Of a stretch of DNA of 28,973 nt, positions 10,053 through 19,079 are shown piece after piece. The stretch covers positions 192,275-221,247 of the forward strand of contig BFEA01001075.1 in NCBI GenBank assembly GCA_003427395.1, in the 5' to 3' direction. Under the pieces are notes generated by a model. The model searched no databases. It saw nothing but the letters and a program-made list of their open reading frames with translations, and had not been told where the DNA came from. A program made the position numbers and the translations under genes. Origin of the DNA: Chara braunii (Eukaryota > Streptophyta > Charophyceae > Charales > Characeae). Numbering within the stretch: the stretch's first letter is position 1; every line of letters starts with the position of its first letter.

Positions 10053-10109
<57 letters not shown>

Positions 10110-10284
10110 TGTTTTGTGTGTTGTGTGTGTGTGTGGGTGTGTGGTGTGTTGTCATATTCGCTATGCAGTCAAGAAAAGCACGACTGTGCCGAAGAGACTG
10201 TTTCGTCGGACTTTCACCGACTCATCAGGAGGTTGAACTCCGACACTCTGCCCAGGATTCATTTGACTGATGTGTGTGTGTGTG

Positions 10285-10315
<31 letters not shown>

Positions 10316-10538
10316 TGTTTTAAGGGACACCAGATTCTCTCTCTCACTCCCTTCACAGATCGTCACAAGCCATCCATAACGAAAAAGTATAGATAGTTGT
10401 GTGTGTGTGTGTGTGTTTCGGGATCTTGAGACGCACTCAGATCAAGCAGTGGCAATTTTTTCCAATACGTCAAACCGAGTTTGCTGCGAAGTCTTCGTCC
10501 TTGTGCTTGTGCCATTACGTCGTGTCACAGTGGTCATT
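9565..10538. other. Non-coding stretch with three (GT)n tracts
   Basis: GT dinucleotide tracts lie at 10056-10106, 10271-10315 and 10397-10416. The overlapping plus-strand ORFs are dominated by Cys-Val from the GT tracts. The segment 9680-9840 could encode a short peptide, but I recognise nothing. Confidence 0.6.
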
Positions 10539-10665
10539 GGGCCTCCTCGCTCCACTACCCGCCCAATGTGCAAAATGAGAAAGAATCTTCCGCTAGAACA
10601 TGTGGAAAGATAAACCGCCGTATTTTCGGTCTTTTGTTCACGTGGAGAGAAGTGGACCGAGGCCC
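10539..10665. mobile_element. Foldback element, family 2, copy 2 (inverted relative to copy 1)
   Basis: Ends GGGCCTC and GAGGCCC are inverted repeats continuing into imperfect CTCCACT/AGTGGA arms. AATCTTCCGCTAGAA inside is the reverse complement of the copy at 7481. Direct ATT triplets flank it (10536-10538 and 10666-10668), suggesting a 3-bp duplication. A fragment with AATGTGCAAAATGAG also occurs near 11864. Confidence 0.72.
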
Positions 10666-10883
10666 ATTGTGGCAAGTGTGGCATGTGACCTACTGTGCCC
10701 CTTCATGCCTTTTTTTTTTTTTTTCCCCGAGAAAAGATTACTTGCTTGCTCGTGAAAAAAAGAAATCTAAAAAATAAAAAATAAAAAATAATTCTGAGGC
10801 CGGGTCCTCACAATTTCCCGGAATGCCCAGCTGGCGTCTGTAATGTTTTTTTCTCGAACCCTTTGCGTTTGTTGTTCAGATCT

Positions 10884-11000
10884 GGGGCCAAGTCCCACTT
10901 GCAGCGTTCAGTTTCGGAATCTGGACACGTTCGTGGAGATGTGCAGAAATTGCTTCGAGTTTCCTCCTCGACCGCACATGTCCACAAACACGTCCAGATT
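10884..11000. mobile_element. Foldback element, related to family 3 at its left end
   Basis: The left end GGGGCCAAGTCCCACTT matches the element at 9126. An imperfect 27-bp inverted repeat follows, with arms 10918-10944 and 10974-11000 (both read AATCTGGAC outward to ATGTGC). The right boundary is unclear and may extend to about 11030. Confidence 0.55.
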
Positions 11001-11094
11001 CAGGTGTGTTGATGAAAGTCGTCACTGGGCGGGGATTTTGGCGGCGACGACTCATGCATGCCGGCACCAGGACGTTCTCCATTGAACTTCGCAC

Positions 11095-11169
11095 ATAATT
11101 GCAGTCGCATACGTACAGGTTCTGCCGTTATTATGGCCAGGTTCATCTAGGAAAGTCCTAGTGCGAGGA
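11095..11169. mobile_element. MITE family 1, partial copy F (right end)
   Basis: The right end AAAGTCCTAGTGCGAGGA matches the family right terminus before its last bases. The left part is too diverged to place. Confidence 0.5.
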
Positions 11170-11203
11170 TCCAGGGCCCAGTTATCTGTGGAATCTGGAC
11201 AGG

Positions 11204-11228
11204 ACGGCCTTGCAGGCCGTTTTTTTTG
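11204..11228 (+). terminator. Hairpin plus T8, terminator-like structure
   Basis: ACGGCC and GGCCGT form a 6-bp stem around TTGCA, immediately followed by eight T residues. In bacteria this would be an intrinsic terminator. In a eukaryotic context the T run could stop RNA polymerase III, but I see no A-box or B-box upstream, so it may be coincidence. Confidence 0.3.
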
Positions 11229-11229
11229 T

Positions 11230-12058
11230 AGTTAATAGTATTCGGGGGACCCCCGTAGCAGCCACATCCGTGCTCAAGCCTCCAACGCAGGAGCATGGGG
11301 GAGCTGCACCCACCCGCAGGTGCGATACCTGCTACAGCAGGTGGGCGATACCGGCCAGGGGTCTGCTGGTAGCATCAGGACAGAGCTCTTCTTCGATGGG
11401 CCAGTCGCTGTGGCTCCCCTCCGGTCGGCATTGAGCAGAAACTGCCGATTTTCAAGGCAAAACTTATACAATGAACAGTTTTCTATTTTGTTTTGTTCTT
11501 TTGCTGCAGTGCTGAGTAGGATGCTCGGGAACGCGGCGCGCAGACAGGCGTTTGGCAGAGGAACGATTTGTCCTGCCAGAACAATGGAATCTCTATTAAG
11601 AAAAAGAAAAGAAAAGAAAAAAGAATTCAAATTTGTAAAACCATTGACCGAAGTCAACGTGGATTATGATGTCTCTTTACGGGCTATTTTCTTCTTTTTT
11701 TTTTCTTTTTTTTCTTTTTTTACTCGATGGAAATTTTATTTCAAACGGGCCCAGTGCCCAAGGCTTACATCAACATAACAGAGAATAAGATGAAAATAGC
11801 AGAGGTCAACTGGCCTCGGGTGCACTCTTTAGGGGCTATTTTCCACCCCACTTGAAACTCACCAAATGTGCAAAATGAGGAGGGGCCTTGTGCGGCAGGG
11901 CAAAAAGATGAGAGGAAGGGTGGGTGGGGTCTTCGGAAGGGGTTCATCTGGACAGCCGAGTGCTGAGTACTGTGGGTGACTGCCATCCTTCTAGTATCCC
12001 ACCTCTACAACAACAACAAAAAAAAAAAAAAAGAAAGAGAATGGGCCTTGCCACTTCA
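11230..12058. other. Unassigned stretch with small palindromes
   Basis: Contains CGGGGGACCCCCG (near 11241), a direct repeat of GCAGGTG plus GATACC near 11315 and 11337, and ACCTGC-TACA-GCAGGT between them. T-rich at 11690-11720. The plus-strand ORF at 11320-11778 has no recognisable domain. Confidence 0.4.
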
Positions 12059-12602
12059 GGGCATGCTCACACTGGGACCTATAATCCCAAATTCTTTCCC
12101 CAACAAGGTAGAGGCCCGGTCACACAGATTTGCCGAAGTTCTAAATGTACCGTTTCGTGTGGCCACTTGTCAGCGGCTGCCTGTGTAGCCGCGGGGCAAG
12201 GAAATTTGCGGTCACCTCTGGAGGTGGCGGGGCAAATTTGCGGTCACCTCTGGAGGTAGCGGGGCAAATTTGCGGTCACCTCTGGAGGTGGCGGGGCAAT
12301 TTTGCAGTCACCTCTGGAGGTGGCGGGGCAAGGGAATTTGCCATCACCTCCCAATGCCCTATTTATTTTTTTGCATTTTCTTTGAGAATTGGTGAAAATT
12401 CGTTCACGAAAGTTCTTGCACAATTTGTGGTTGGTGCTGTGCGAGCAGCAAAGTACCAAATCGCCATTGCTCCAGACGGCCAGGGCATTGTCCCATCTGA
12501 AAAGGTATAGCAGTGCGACTGGAAGCAATTCCCAAAACCTTAAGTCAGCCCTTCCCAAATCTGCATATTTTGTGGATTTGGGGTCGCAGTGTGAGTATGC
12601 CC
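12059..12602. mobile_element. 544-bp element with family 1 terminal repeats and internal tandem array
   Basis: The left end GGGCATGCTCACACTGGGAC and right end GTCGCAGTGTGAGTATGCCC are inverted repeats with few mismatches and closely match the termini of MITE family 1. The interior carries the 32-bp tandem array at 12191-12354. Flanking triplets are TCA and TTG, so no target duplication is preserved. Most likely it is a longer non-autonomous relative of the 122-bp elements. Confidence 0.7.
12191..12354. repeat. Five-copy 32-bp tandem repeat with two dyads per unit
   Basis: Units begin GCGGGGC at 12191, 12227, 12259, 12291 and 12323. Spacing is 32 bp except the first, which has a 4-bp insertion; the fifth unit is degenerate. 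Intact units contain the perfect palindrome GCAAATTTGC and the stem CACCTC-TG-GAGGTG. There are no spacers, so this is not CRISPR. Confidence 0.92.
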
Positions 12603-12603
12603 T

Positions 12604-13102
12604 TGGTGTGGAAACGAAAACAGTGCCGCGTGACCAATTGGCCTACCTTAGTTGGAACACCCCTTAGAACACAAGTACTTGGCCCAGCTATCAATGCCGA
12701 GTCTGAAAACTGGCTGCACGCCGTCTTGCACCCCCAAGCCTCCGGAAGTTGCGGGGCCATTAACGGCAATGCCCTGCGGCTGATGTATGGTTCACGTACT
12801 GGTGGTTTAACTGTTAAAATGCTAAGGTCAGGCACCCCGTTTGTGGATGGCCCAATAAATTGTACCCGTTGGGGTAGGCAGTCGTTGATGAGAGAATGGA
12901 AGGGCTGCTCACAGCACCTCAGGGGGACTAAGGGTGATGCCTGTGTGACTGGGTATCGTAAAGGTCTACAGGTGTGGGATGCTCGAAGCCATTAACCTTG
13001 GGATGAGGCGGATGGTACCTGCGCTCTTGAGCTGAAATGCCAAGTGCCCAACTTTGAATGTGTACAGTGTTTATTTATAATTAAAAAAAAAAAAAAAAAA
13101 AA
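12604..13102 (+). repeat. Probable retroelement-like repeat ending in an A-tail
   Basis: The segment ends in ATTTATAATT followed by about 20 A (13083-13102), like a retroposed 3' tail. Its part 12670-12710 matches the window end at 28890-28930 (GTACTTGGCCCAGCTATC versus GTACCTGGCCCGGCTATC), so it belongs to an interspersed family. No ORF supports a protein. The 5' boundary is uncertain. Confidence 0.5.
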
Positions 13103-13158
13103 GCAGACAGGAACACGAGCACCTCTGTACTCCTATCGAAATGGTTGGAGCTGACACC

Positions 13159-13215
13159 CGCGGCCTAGGCCGCGCCGCGGGCATTTAGACCGCTGCGGCC
13201 GAGATTCTCGGCCGC
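13159..13215. repeat. GC-rich palindromes
   Basis: CGCGGCCTAGGCCGCG (13159-13174) is a perfect 16-bp palindrome. GCGGCCGAG-ATT-CTCGGCCGC (13195-13215) is a perfect 9-bp stem with a 3-nt loop. This GGCCG-rich island resembles the one at 14535-14700 across the gap, which shares GCGGCCTAGG. Confidence 0.85.
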
Positions 13216-13630
13216 GGCTGCGGCCGATGAGGCCCAGTCCGCGTCTGTCGGATGGCCTGCTAAAGGCATCATGAGATACATCGTGAGGAATGTATCCCAA
13301 TACCCGTTACTTGTTCATCCTCATAAATGTGTTCGGGGACACATTTTATTGACACGGTACATCACTATGAAGACTTACGTGAAGGAGATCGTACCAACCC
13401 ATGAATTGGGGTGCACAGCTGTTCTTCATAGTTTTATGTGCTATTTCAATTCATTTTAAATCAGAAAAAGATCCATTCACCCAAATAAAAAAACACTTTG
13501 TATTTTCCAAAAAACCATAAAACTGTGTCACACGTCGTAGAATACTTTGGGTCCAGGCCCCAGGGAAATGAGGTGTTTAAAAAAAAAAAAGCAGATGCAA
13601 AATTTGAAAACAAGTAAACAAAAAAAGGAT

Positions 13631-13648
13631 TTGATTGATTGATTGATT

Positions 13649-13732
<84 letters not shown>
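13631..13732. repeat. (GATT)n-(GT)n-(GA)n compound microsatellite
   Basis: GATT repeats at about 13631-13652, then GT repeats to about 13707, then GA repeats into the gap at 13733. Compound microsatellites are a common reason for assemblies to break. Confidence 0.95.
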
Positions 13733-14148
13733 NNNNNNNNNNNNNNNNNNNNNNNNNNNNNNNNNNNNNNNNNNNNNNNNNNNNNNNNNNNNNNNNNNNN
13801 NNNNNNNNNNNNNNNNNNNNNNNNNNNNNNNNNNNNNNNNNNNNNNNNNNNNNNNNNNNNNNNNNNNNNNNNNNNNNNNNNNNNNNNNNNNNNNNNNNNN
13901 NNNNNNNNNNNNNNNNNNNNNNNNNNNNNNNNNNNNNNNNNNNNNNNNNNNNNNNNNNNNNNNNNNNNNNNNNNNNNNNNNNNNNNNNNNNNNNNNNNNN
14001 NNNNNNNNNNNNNNNNNNNNNNNNNNNNNNNNNNNNNNNNNNNNNNNNNNNNNNNNNNNNNNNNNNNNNNNNNNNNNNNNNNNNNNNNNNNNNNNNNNNN
14101 NNNNNNNNNNNNNNNNNNNNNNNNNNNNNNNNNNNNNNNNNNNNNNNN
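13733..14148. other. Assembly gap, 416 N
   Basis: Run of N. All ORFs reported across it are meaningless. The left side is microsatellite and the right side is library adapter. Confidence 1.
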
Positions 14149-14185
14149 TGTCTCTTATACACATCTAGATGTGTATAAGAGACAG
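14149..14185. other. Tn5 mosaic-end pair: sequencing-library junction adapter
   Basis: TGTCTCTTATACACATCT is followed directly by AGATGTGTATAAGAGACAG. The second is the 19-bp Tn5 mosaic end used in tagmentation kits, and the first is its reverse complement lacking the outer C. Head-to-head mosaic ends are the junction of circularised mate-pair fragments (known for that chemistry). This is not native DNA. Confidence 0.97.
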
Positions 14186-14262
14186 GGGAGAGAGAGAGAG
14201 AGAGAGAGAGGTGGCAGCGGGGGAGGGGAGGGGGGGGGTCGACCCTCCCCCAACCAACCAAC

Positions 14263-14304
<42 letters not shown>

Positions 14305-14386
14305 TAATAAAAAAATCAATCGATCAATCAATCAATCAATCATCAACCAATCAATCAATCAATCAATCAGTTAATCATCAATCAAT

Positions 14387-14420
<34 letters not shown>

Positions 14421-14440
14421 TTAAAAAAAAACAATCAATA
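14186..14440. repeat. (GA)n, G-rich palindrome and (AACC)n/(AATC)n microsatellites
   Basis: A GA tract to about 14210, then G-runs with a GGGTCGACCC centre near 14236-14245, then AACC and long AATC repeats. AATC here is the reverse complement of the GATT tract left of the gap. Since it follows a mate-pair junction, its true distance from the left flank is unknown. Confidence 0.9.
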
Positions 14441-14534
14441 AATGAATATTTATTATTTTTTATTTTTTTAATGTTTTTTGCTACCTATCAAAATCAACCC
14501 CCCCAATTTTTTTTTTATTATTATTTTTTTAATG

Positions 14535-14700
14535 CAGGCCGATAGCGGCCGACGTGCGCAGGCCGAGCACGCGCGCCGATTTTGAGCGCGCGCCCCCGCC
14601 TGGGCGTGGCGCGGCCGCGCGCAGACTCGGCCGGGGGCCTGCGGCCTAGGAGGTCGGCCGGGGACTAGGATCCTGCGGCCGCGGCCGAGGGTGCCACGTA
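14535..14700. repeat. GC-rich GGCCG island
   Basis: Dense CGGCCG, GCGCGC and GCGGCCTAGG words, unlike the AT-rich DNA around it. It resembles the 13141-13260 island. No ORF or RNA recognised. It could be a GC-rich satellite monomer or a SINE-like repeat. Confidence 0.6.
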
Positions 14701-15340
14701 GCCTACCTGTGATAAGCCAGGATCCGTGTTGGGAAGGACGAAGGTGATTGGGAAGGAGGAAGTTGGTAGTGGGTGCGATTGGTGCTGAAATTTCGACGGG
14801 TACCGGACACTGGCCGCTAACTTCACCTGGATCAGTCTGCGCTTCTTCCCTTCGATGATGGAGGCAGGATTGTTCTGTGGGGCTATTTTTCCAAAAGAGG
14901 TTGAGTGGGATGAGTAGATGGTTGGATATCAAACGTCCTACTAGTGAGGGGGCTAGCTTGTAGTATGGAAATAGGGTACAGCAACAGTGGAGATGGTGGC
15001 TCTTCTGCAGTAAGTCTTGCCGGAGTAAGGTAAAGAGGATTTGATGGGGGGGTCTCTGAGTTGTTTTCCAAATTTTGCCTATTTTGAAGCTTTTGTAGTA
15101 ATTTTTCAGTAAAAAAAAAAAAAAAAAAAAAGATAAGCTAGGATCGGTACTCAGCGGCTTTCAGGACCCTTAGGGGAAAAATCTCAAGTAAGTCCCTAAG
15201 TACGAGTTCTGGTTGATCGAGGCAAATGGGGTCCATCTTCCTTTTCTATTCTTTTCCTTTCTTTTTGGTGGGACGGTCCCTGATGACTTTTCTGCGGGGG
15301 CGGCTAGCGACCGCGCCAAGAAATCCAAGAAACGGTTAAA
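14701..15340. other. Non-coding stretch with MITE remnant and A-tract
   Basis: AAACGTCCTACTAGTGAGGG at 14931-14950 resembles the right end of MITE family 1 (closest to copy B). A 21-bp A tract lies at 15111-15131. Nothing else recognised. Confidence 0.45.
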
Positions 15341-15740
15341 GAATTAGTGTGGCCACGGATTTTAATTTCTTGCGTAACAACGTGCGCGTGGCTGTTTTTC
15401 AAATTTCTTGCACGTCGTGCAAACCCGTTCCCGCGCTTTGCATCTCCGCGCTATCTTCCCTTCTTGCTGCGCGCTCCCCTTCTGCATGCCTCTTTGTCTT
15501 CCCGCGAGCAAAGCGTGATCCTCTCCTTACCCATTATTGCGAGCGATTGGCCGTGTAGTTGGGATGGTCGGATCAATGCTGTGGTAGCGGAAAGTGTGCA
15601 CCATTAAATGACCACCCCAATTACATGGAACTCTCGACGCGCCTCTTTTAACTCTCCCGGAGCCTCGACCTTTCTTCTGTCCTGCTCATCTACACCCCAT
15701 GCTACCCTCACCTCGCGCTGACACCTCGCCGTTTTCTGCG

Positions 15741-15748
15741 CTATAAAT
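15741..15748 (+). promoter_or_regulatory. TATA-like box (CTATAAAT)
   Basis: CTATAAAT lies in GC-moderate DNA about 30 bp before a pyrimidine-rich stretch at 15770-15780 that could hold a start site. The first downstream ATG (15791) opens only a 15-codon frame ending TGA at 15836-15838, which could be an upstream ORF. The match to a plant TATA box is good, but the downstream gene is not evident. Confidence 0.3.
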
Positions 15749-15839
15749 GCTCACAGTCCCTTCCTTTCCTCCTCTTTGATCTCGGCTGCAATGCTGCGCG
15801 AAGTCCGCGACGTCGAACAGGCTCGACGTGCCCAGTGAC

Positions 15840-16537
15840 AGGCGGAGTGACGGCGAGGTGCGGAATTAGCGGTGGACTTGGGGTAAGACAACCGTACAGA
15901 CGGAGCGTTGGTGGAGAATCAGGAGATTGAACGCCGGCGGCGGCAGGACCTTGTGGCTAAGGTTGGTTGGCGTTCGGAGTGAATGGGGGTTGCGCCTGAG
16001 GGAGGTCAGCCGTGTGAGAAATTTTGAATAGTGAGGGACTCACTTTTATCTCCATTGCTGCTTTGTCCAAGTGTGATGTGTGCAAAGTCCTGAAGTATGG
16101 GTATTCTGTTGTATGCATGCTGTGGTGCGAGAGTCTATGATGTTGAATGTCTCACTGTCCAGGATGGAAGAATGAGCAGATGTGTGGGCGGTTGCAGGCG
16201 CAATTCTGGGGAATGCTGGGTGTCGACCGTCTCCATGGATGCATGAGTGTGTTGGATTCCCCTCCCCGACCCCCTTACAGATCCCCACACCAAGTGTAGA
16301 CGCAGGGATAGCCGCGAAACTCTTTCCTTCCTCTCCCCTTGTGTGCGCTGAATTGGGCTGGTGTCGCCCCACGACTCCCACTCGACAACCGGGGATATCA
16401 GTCGTCCGCATCTCCACGACACGGCTAATATCTCCGCAACTCAACTGGGGTCTCACTTGTCTCGATAATTAGACGGCGACCGCGACGCTGGATTTCTGAG
16501 CTCGTGTTCTAACTTGCGCAGAGAGAGGGAGAGAGGG
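15840..16537. other. Unassigned stretch
   Basis: Mixed-composition DNA with no homopolymer bias, so exons could exist, but no ORF on either strand shows a recognisable domain. A CGTCGA/TCGACG dyad lies just upstream at 15810-15827. Confidence 0.35.
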
Positions 16538-16745
16538 TAAGGCGGGTTCCATCGATTTTTGTATGGAGTCAGCGGTCGTCGCGTCGAATGTGAGTGCAGG
16601 CCGTTGCCCATGCTCAACCTTTGCATGATCGGCCATAGTGTGTAAGGCGGGTTCCATCAATTTTTGTATGGAGTCATCGGTCCATCGCAGCGTGTTACCA
16701 TCCTTCCCAATCGCAGACGACGATAGTGTGTATTGTGACGCGGAT
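16538..16745. repeat. 105-bp direct tandem duplication
   Basis: TAAGGCGGGTTCCATC, then ATTTTTGTATGGAGTCA and CGGTC, begins at 16538 and again at 16643. The later parts are diverged, but both end near ATAGTGTGT. On the minus strand the copies encode a repeated SIQK-MEPAL peptide, which is a consequence of the duplication. Confidence 0.85.
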
Positions 16746-17826
16746 GTACGAAACACTCTGCAACGAACCGAACAGATTCATCTGCATAACCGCACCAGGG
16801 CCTGCCACATAGGAGGGAGTGGGTTTGTGTTGATTAACCGGTTCTCTTCCCCTTCCCTAATCCTTCCCTACACGGATCTGACGGTGTTACCCTGGTCCGC
16901 GGCCCACGCCACGTGGCAGGCTCGGTCTAACTACCGCTGGTATCGCCAGGGAGACTCGTGTTCTTGGCGACGATTTAGTCCTAGGATACAAAGGTGTAGC
17001 TCGATTCCCAGAACTCTCCCGCAATGCGGGTGCGCTCCCGCCTAACTTCCGGACCTGGGTTCCCCTGTCCCAGCCTACGCCAAGCGATGCTGCACCGGGA
17101 CGCCAGCACAGACTTGATGAGTCTGACACCGAGGCATAAAAGCTCCGTGGGGGGGGGTTCCACCATCGAGTGAGTATGAACCTAGCGTGGATGGAGCGGT
17201 GAATTCCACCTCCCCCGACCCCGTTTCTCTTTCTTCAGGTTTTTGTTCATGATCGGCCGGGTAGCTCGTCACTTGCAGCCCTCTCAGTCGAGCGCAAGTT
17301 TTTGAAAACCATATAGAGCCTGTCGTTTCGGAACCACCTCTTTTCCTTCCTTGGTCTCTCTCTTCTGCCATTGACGGCGGCCCAACTTCCAGACCCGCCC
17401 CGGTACGAAACAAGAATCCCCCATTCCGCCCTGGCGATTCAACCCAAAAATCCTCGGCCACACCCCCATTTACTGTGATCGACGTACGAGGGTACGGAAC
17501 GGTGCGCGGGGTGTGAGGTTTGTGCATCACATACGCGTGCGGTGACCATCACATCATCGACAGTTACTCGACGTTTATTTAAGTTGGGACTTTGGTACGT
17601 GTTGGACCTCTCTATTAGTTTATTTGGGCATCTACGGTGTAGACTACTTTCCAAGACCACCGCTCTCCACAGGACTGCGACCATCTACGACAATCAACTC
17701 ATTCACCAGGATTAACAGACCACAACATGAGTCCCACAGGACAGGTGATCAATTATCCAAGATGGAGCAGTGCGTAGCCCGTCCTCGCGGTTGCACTCCC
17801 CGGACCTGTGATGGTAGAAGTCACAG
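16746..17826. other. Unassigned stretch
   Basis: Balanced base composition with several overlapping short ORFs on both strands, none with recognisable motifs. GGGGGGGG at 17149-17156 is the only homopolymer. Confidence 0.35.
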
Positions 17827-18174
17827 GTGGTCCGCGAGCTGCTGCAGGTTGTGAGACTTCTTGCGGCATGCTCTAAGGAGCCCGACCAGCTGCTGCACAC
17901 GCTACAGCAGCCACGGTCAGCAGAGCCCACTGAGGCGGAGTCCTTCCTGTTGCCTAGTTTTGGCGAAGCGGTTCCACCCGCCCTCGATATTCCTGCGGTG
18001 TGGCAGCCTGCGGCCCACCTTCGTGATCCGCTTCTGTGCGATCTGCCATCATCCATGGTGCGCGCTTTTCCTATTTTATCTGGCCTTGACCTGGGCAGTC
18101 AAATTACTACAATTCGCAATTACCTAGGGCCTGTCAATTCGACGGTGATATCTCAAGGCCATCACCCTTTTTGA
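17827..18174 (+). CDS. Unidentified 115-aa ORF, possible exon
   Basis: The product begins with a helix-like segment (MVRELLQVVRLLAACSKEPD) followed by a Pro/Ser/Glu-containing middle and a C-terminal part with hydrophobic and polar residues. It matches no family I know. It ends at a TGA just before the poly-A tract at 18178-18212. That arrangement would fit a retroposed transcript or the end of an older retroelement, but the ORF is short enough to be chance. An exon with an upstream splice acceptor is also possible. Confidence 0.2.
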   Translation: MVRELLQVVRLLAACSKEPDQLLHTLQQPRSAEPTEAESFLLPSFGEAVPPALDIPAVWQPAAHLRDPLLCDLPSSMVRAFPILSGLDLGSQITTIRNYLGPVNSTVISQGHHPF

Positions 18175-18177
18175 CAA

Positions 18178-18212
18178 AGGAAAAGAAAAAAAAAAAAAAA
18201 AAAAAAAAAAAA
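18178..18212 (+). repeat. A-rich tract
   Basis: About 30 A with G interruptions at its 5' part. It may be a retroposon tail belonging to sequence upstream, and lies about 160 bp before the LINE target duplication. Confidence 0.8.
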
Positions 18213-18375
18213 TGTACGAGTGCATCTTCCTGCAGAGAATGGCAAGATGTATCCCTTACTATGAATAGCCACGACTGCATCTTACTACTTTCTGGGGTAG
18301 ATGCATCACTCTTTTTTGGATTCAGTTGCTGGGGAAGACGAGGTTCTCAGTCGCATAGTATAGTAGTGTATAGTC

Positions 18376-18392
18376 GGTTTGATTTTTGGTTG
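18376..18392 (+). repeat. LINE target-site duplication, 5' copy
   Basis: GGTTTGATTTTTGGTTG, identical to 28222-28238 over 17 bp, with different bases on both outer sides. It marks the left border of the LINE insertion. Confidence 0.93.
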
Positions 18393-19079
18393 CTCCTCAC
18401 AGACCTTACCGCTCACCCCCACCACCTCCCCTCGTCAACCCTCCCCCTAGTCTTCCCACCACTTACATATCTACAGTCAATTTCCTCCTTCTCAACTTCC
18501 TCCCTCTCTCCTCACGTCTCCTCTTACACCCCCACATCCTCCACTCCTTGTACACATTCATCCCTTGGCTTCCGGAACCCATTCATATGTATTTCTTCCC
18601 CGACGTACAACCATCGCTACTCCCATTCCCTACCGCCCCTACTTCGCACCTCCACCATCTCCCTTCGTCAACCCTCCCCTTTGTTCTTGTCACCTTACAC
18701 ATACCCACAGTTTACCCTTCTCATCCCCATCCCCACCTCCTCCACACCAAACCAATCAGTGTCCTCTGTCAACCACTTTCTCATTGCCCCCCCCCCAAAC
18801 CTTTATAGTTCCTCCTCGCATCTCGATGTGATATCTCGAGGTGACATCTCCTCTGCTCTCCACATAATCTACCCACTCTTAACACTGCTTATACTCTCCA
18901 CAGTCACTGTCCCCTGTCAACCATCCCCTCTTTGTCCTCTTCCCAATCCCTTATAGTCCCTTCTCCCATCTCGCTGTGACAACTCGTTTGCTCTCTCGAT
19001 AATCTACCTGCTTCTAACATTACCCTCATTCTTGGACTAATACTTCCACCCTCCTTGACAACCTCTCCCTTAAACAAAA
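18393..19079 (+). promoter_or_regulatory. LINE 5' region: CT-rich tandem units
   Basis: Almost no purine-rich words on the plus strand. Copies of a unit of about 145-148 bp are recognisable at 18757-18900 and 18901-19030, aligned at CAGT, CTGTCAACC, CTTATAGT, ATCTCG and ATAATCTACC. Two earlier, more diverged units share CGTCAACCCTCCCC at 18434 and 18669. Monomeric 5' repeats act as internal promoters in mouse L1 (known); the same role here is inference. The Ser/Pro ORF over this region is a by-product of CT bias. Confidence 0.65.

Noticed and set aside
11204-11228. Bacterial intrinsic terminator indicating contamination
   Set aside because: The structure is present, but surrounding DNA has no bacterial genes and is full of eukaryotic repeats; kept only as a low-confidence structural feature.
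12191-12354. CRISPR-like array
   Set aside because: Units are contiguous 32-bp tandem repeats without unique spacers, inside a transposon-like element in a eukaryotic setting.
13159-13215. Origin or recombination site suggested by GC palindromes
   Set aside because: Palindromes are real, but no associated gene or known site supports a function.
13461-14273. Long ORFs crossing the N gap
   Set aside because: Most residues are undefined and the right end is library adapter.
17112-17146. Hammerhead-ribozyme-like core (CTTGATGAGTCTG)
   Set aside because: The core has an extra base, and no matching stem II or downstream GAAA box could be found.
18171-18956. 261-aa Ser/Pro/Leu-rich ORF
   Set aside because: It starts before the LINE target duplication and crosses the insertion border, and its content follows the CT bias of the LINE 5' region.
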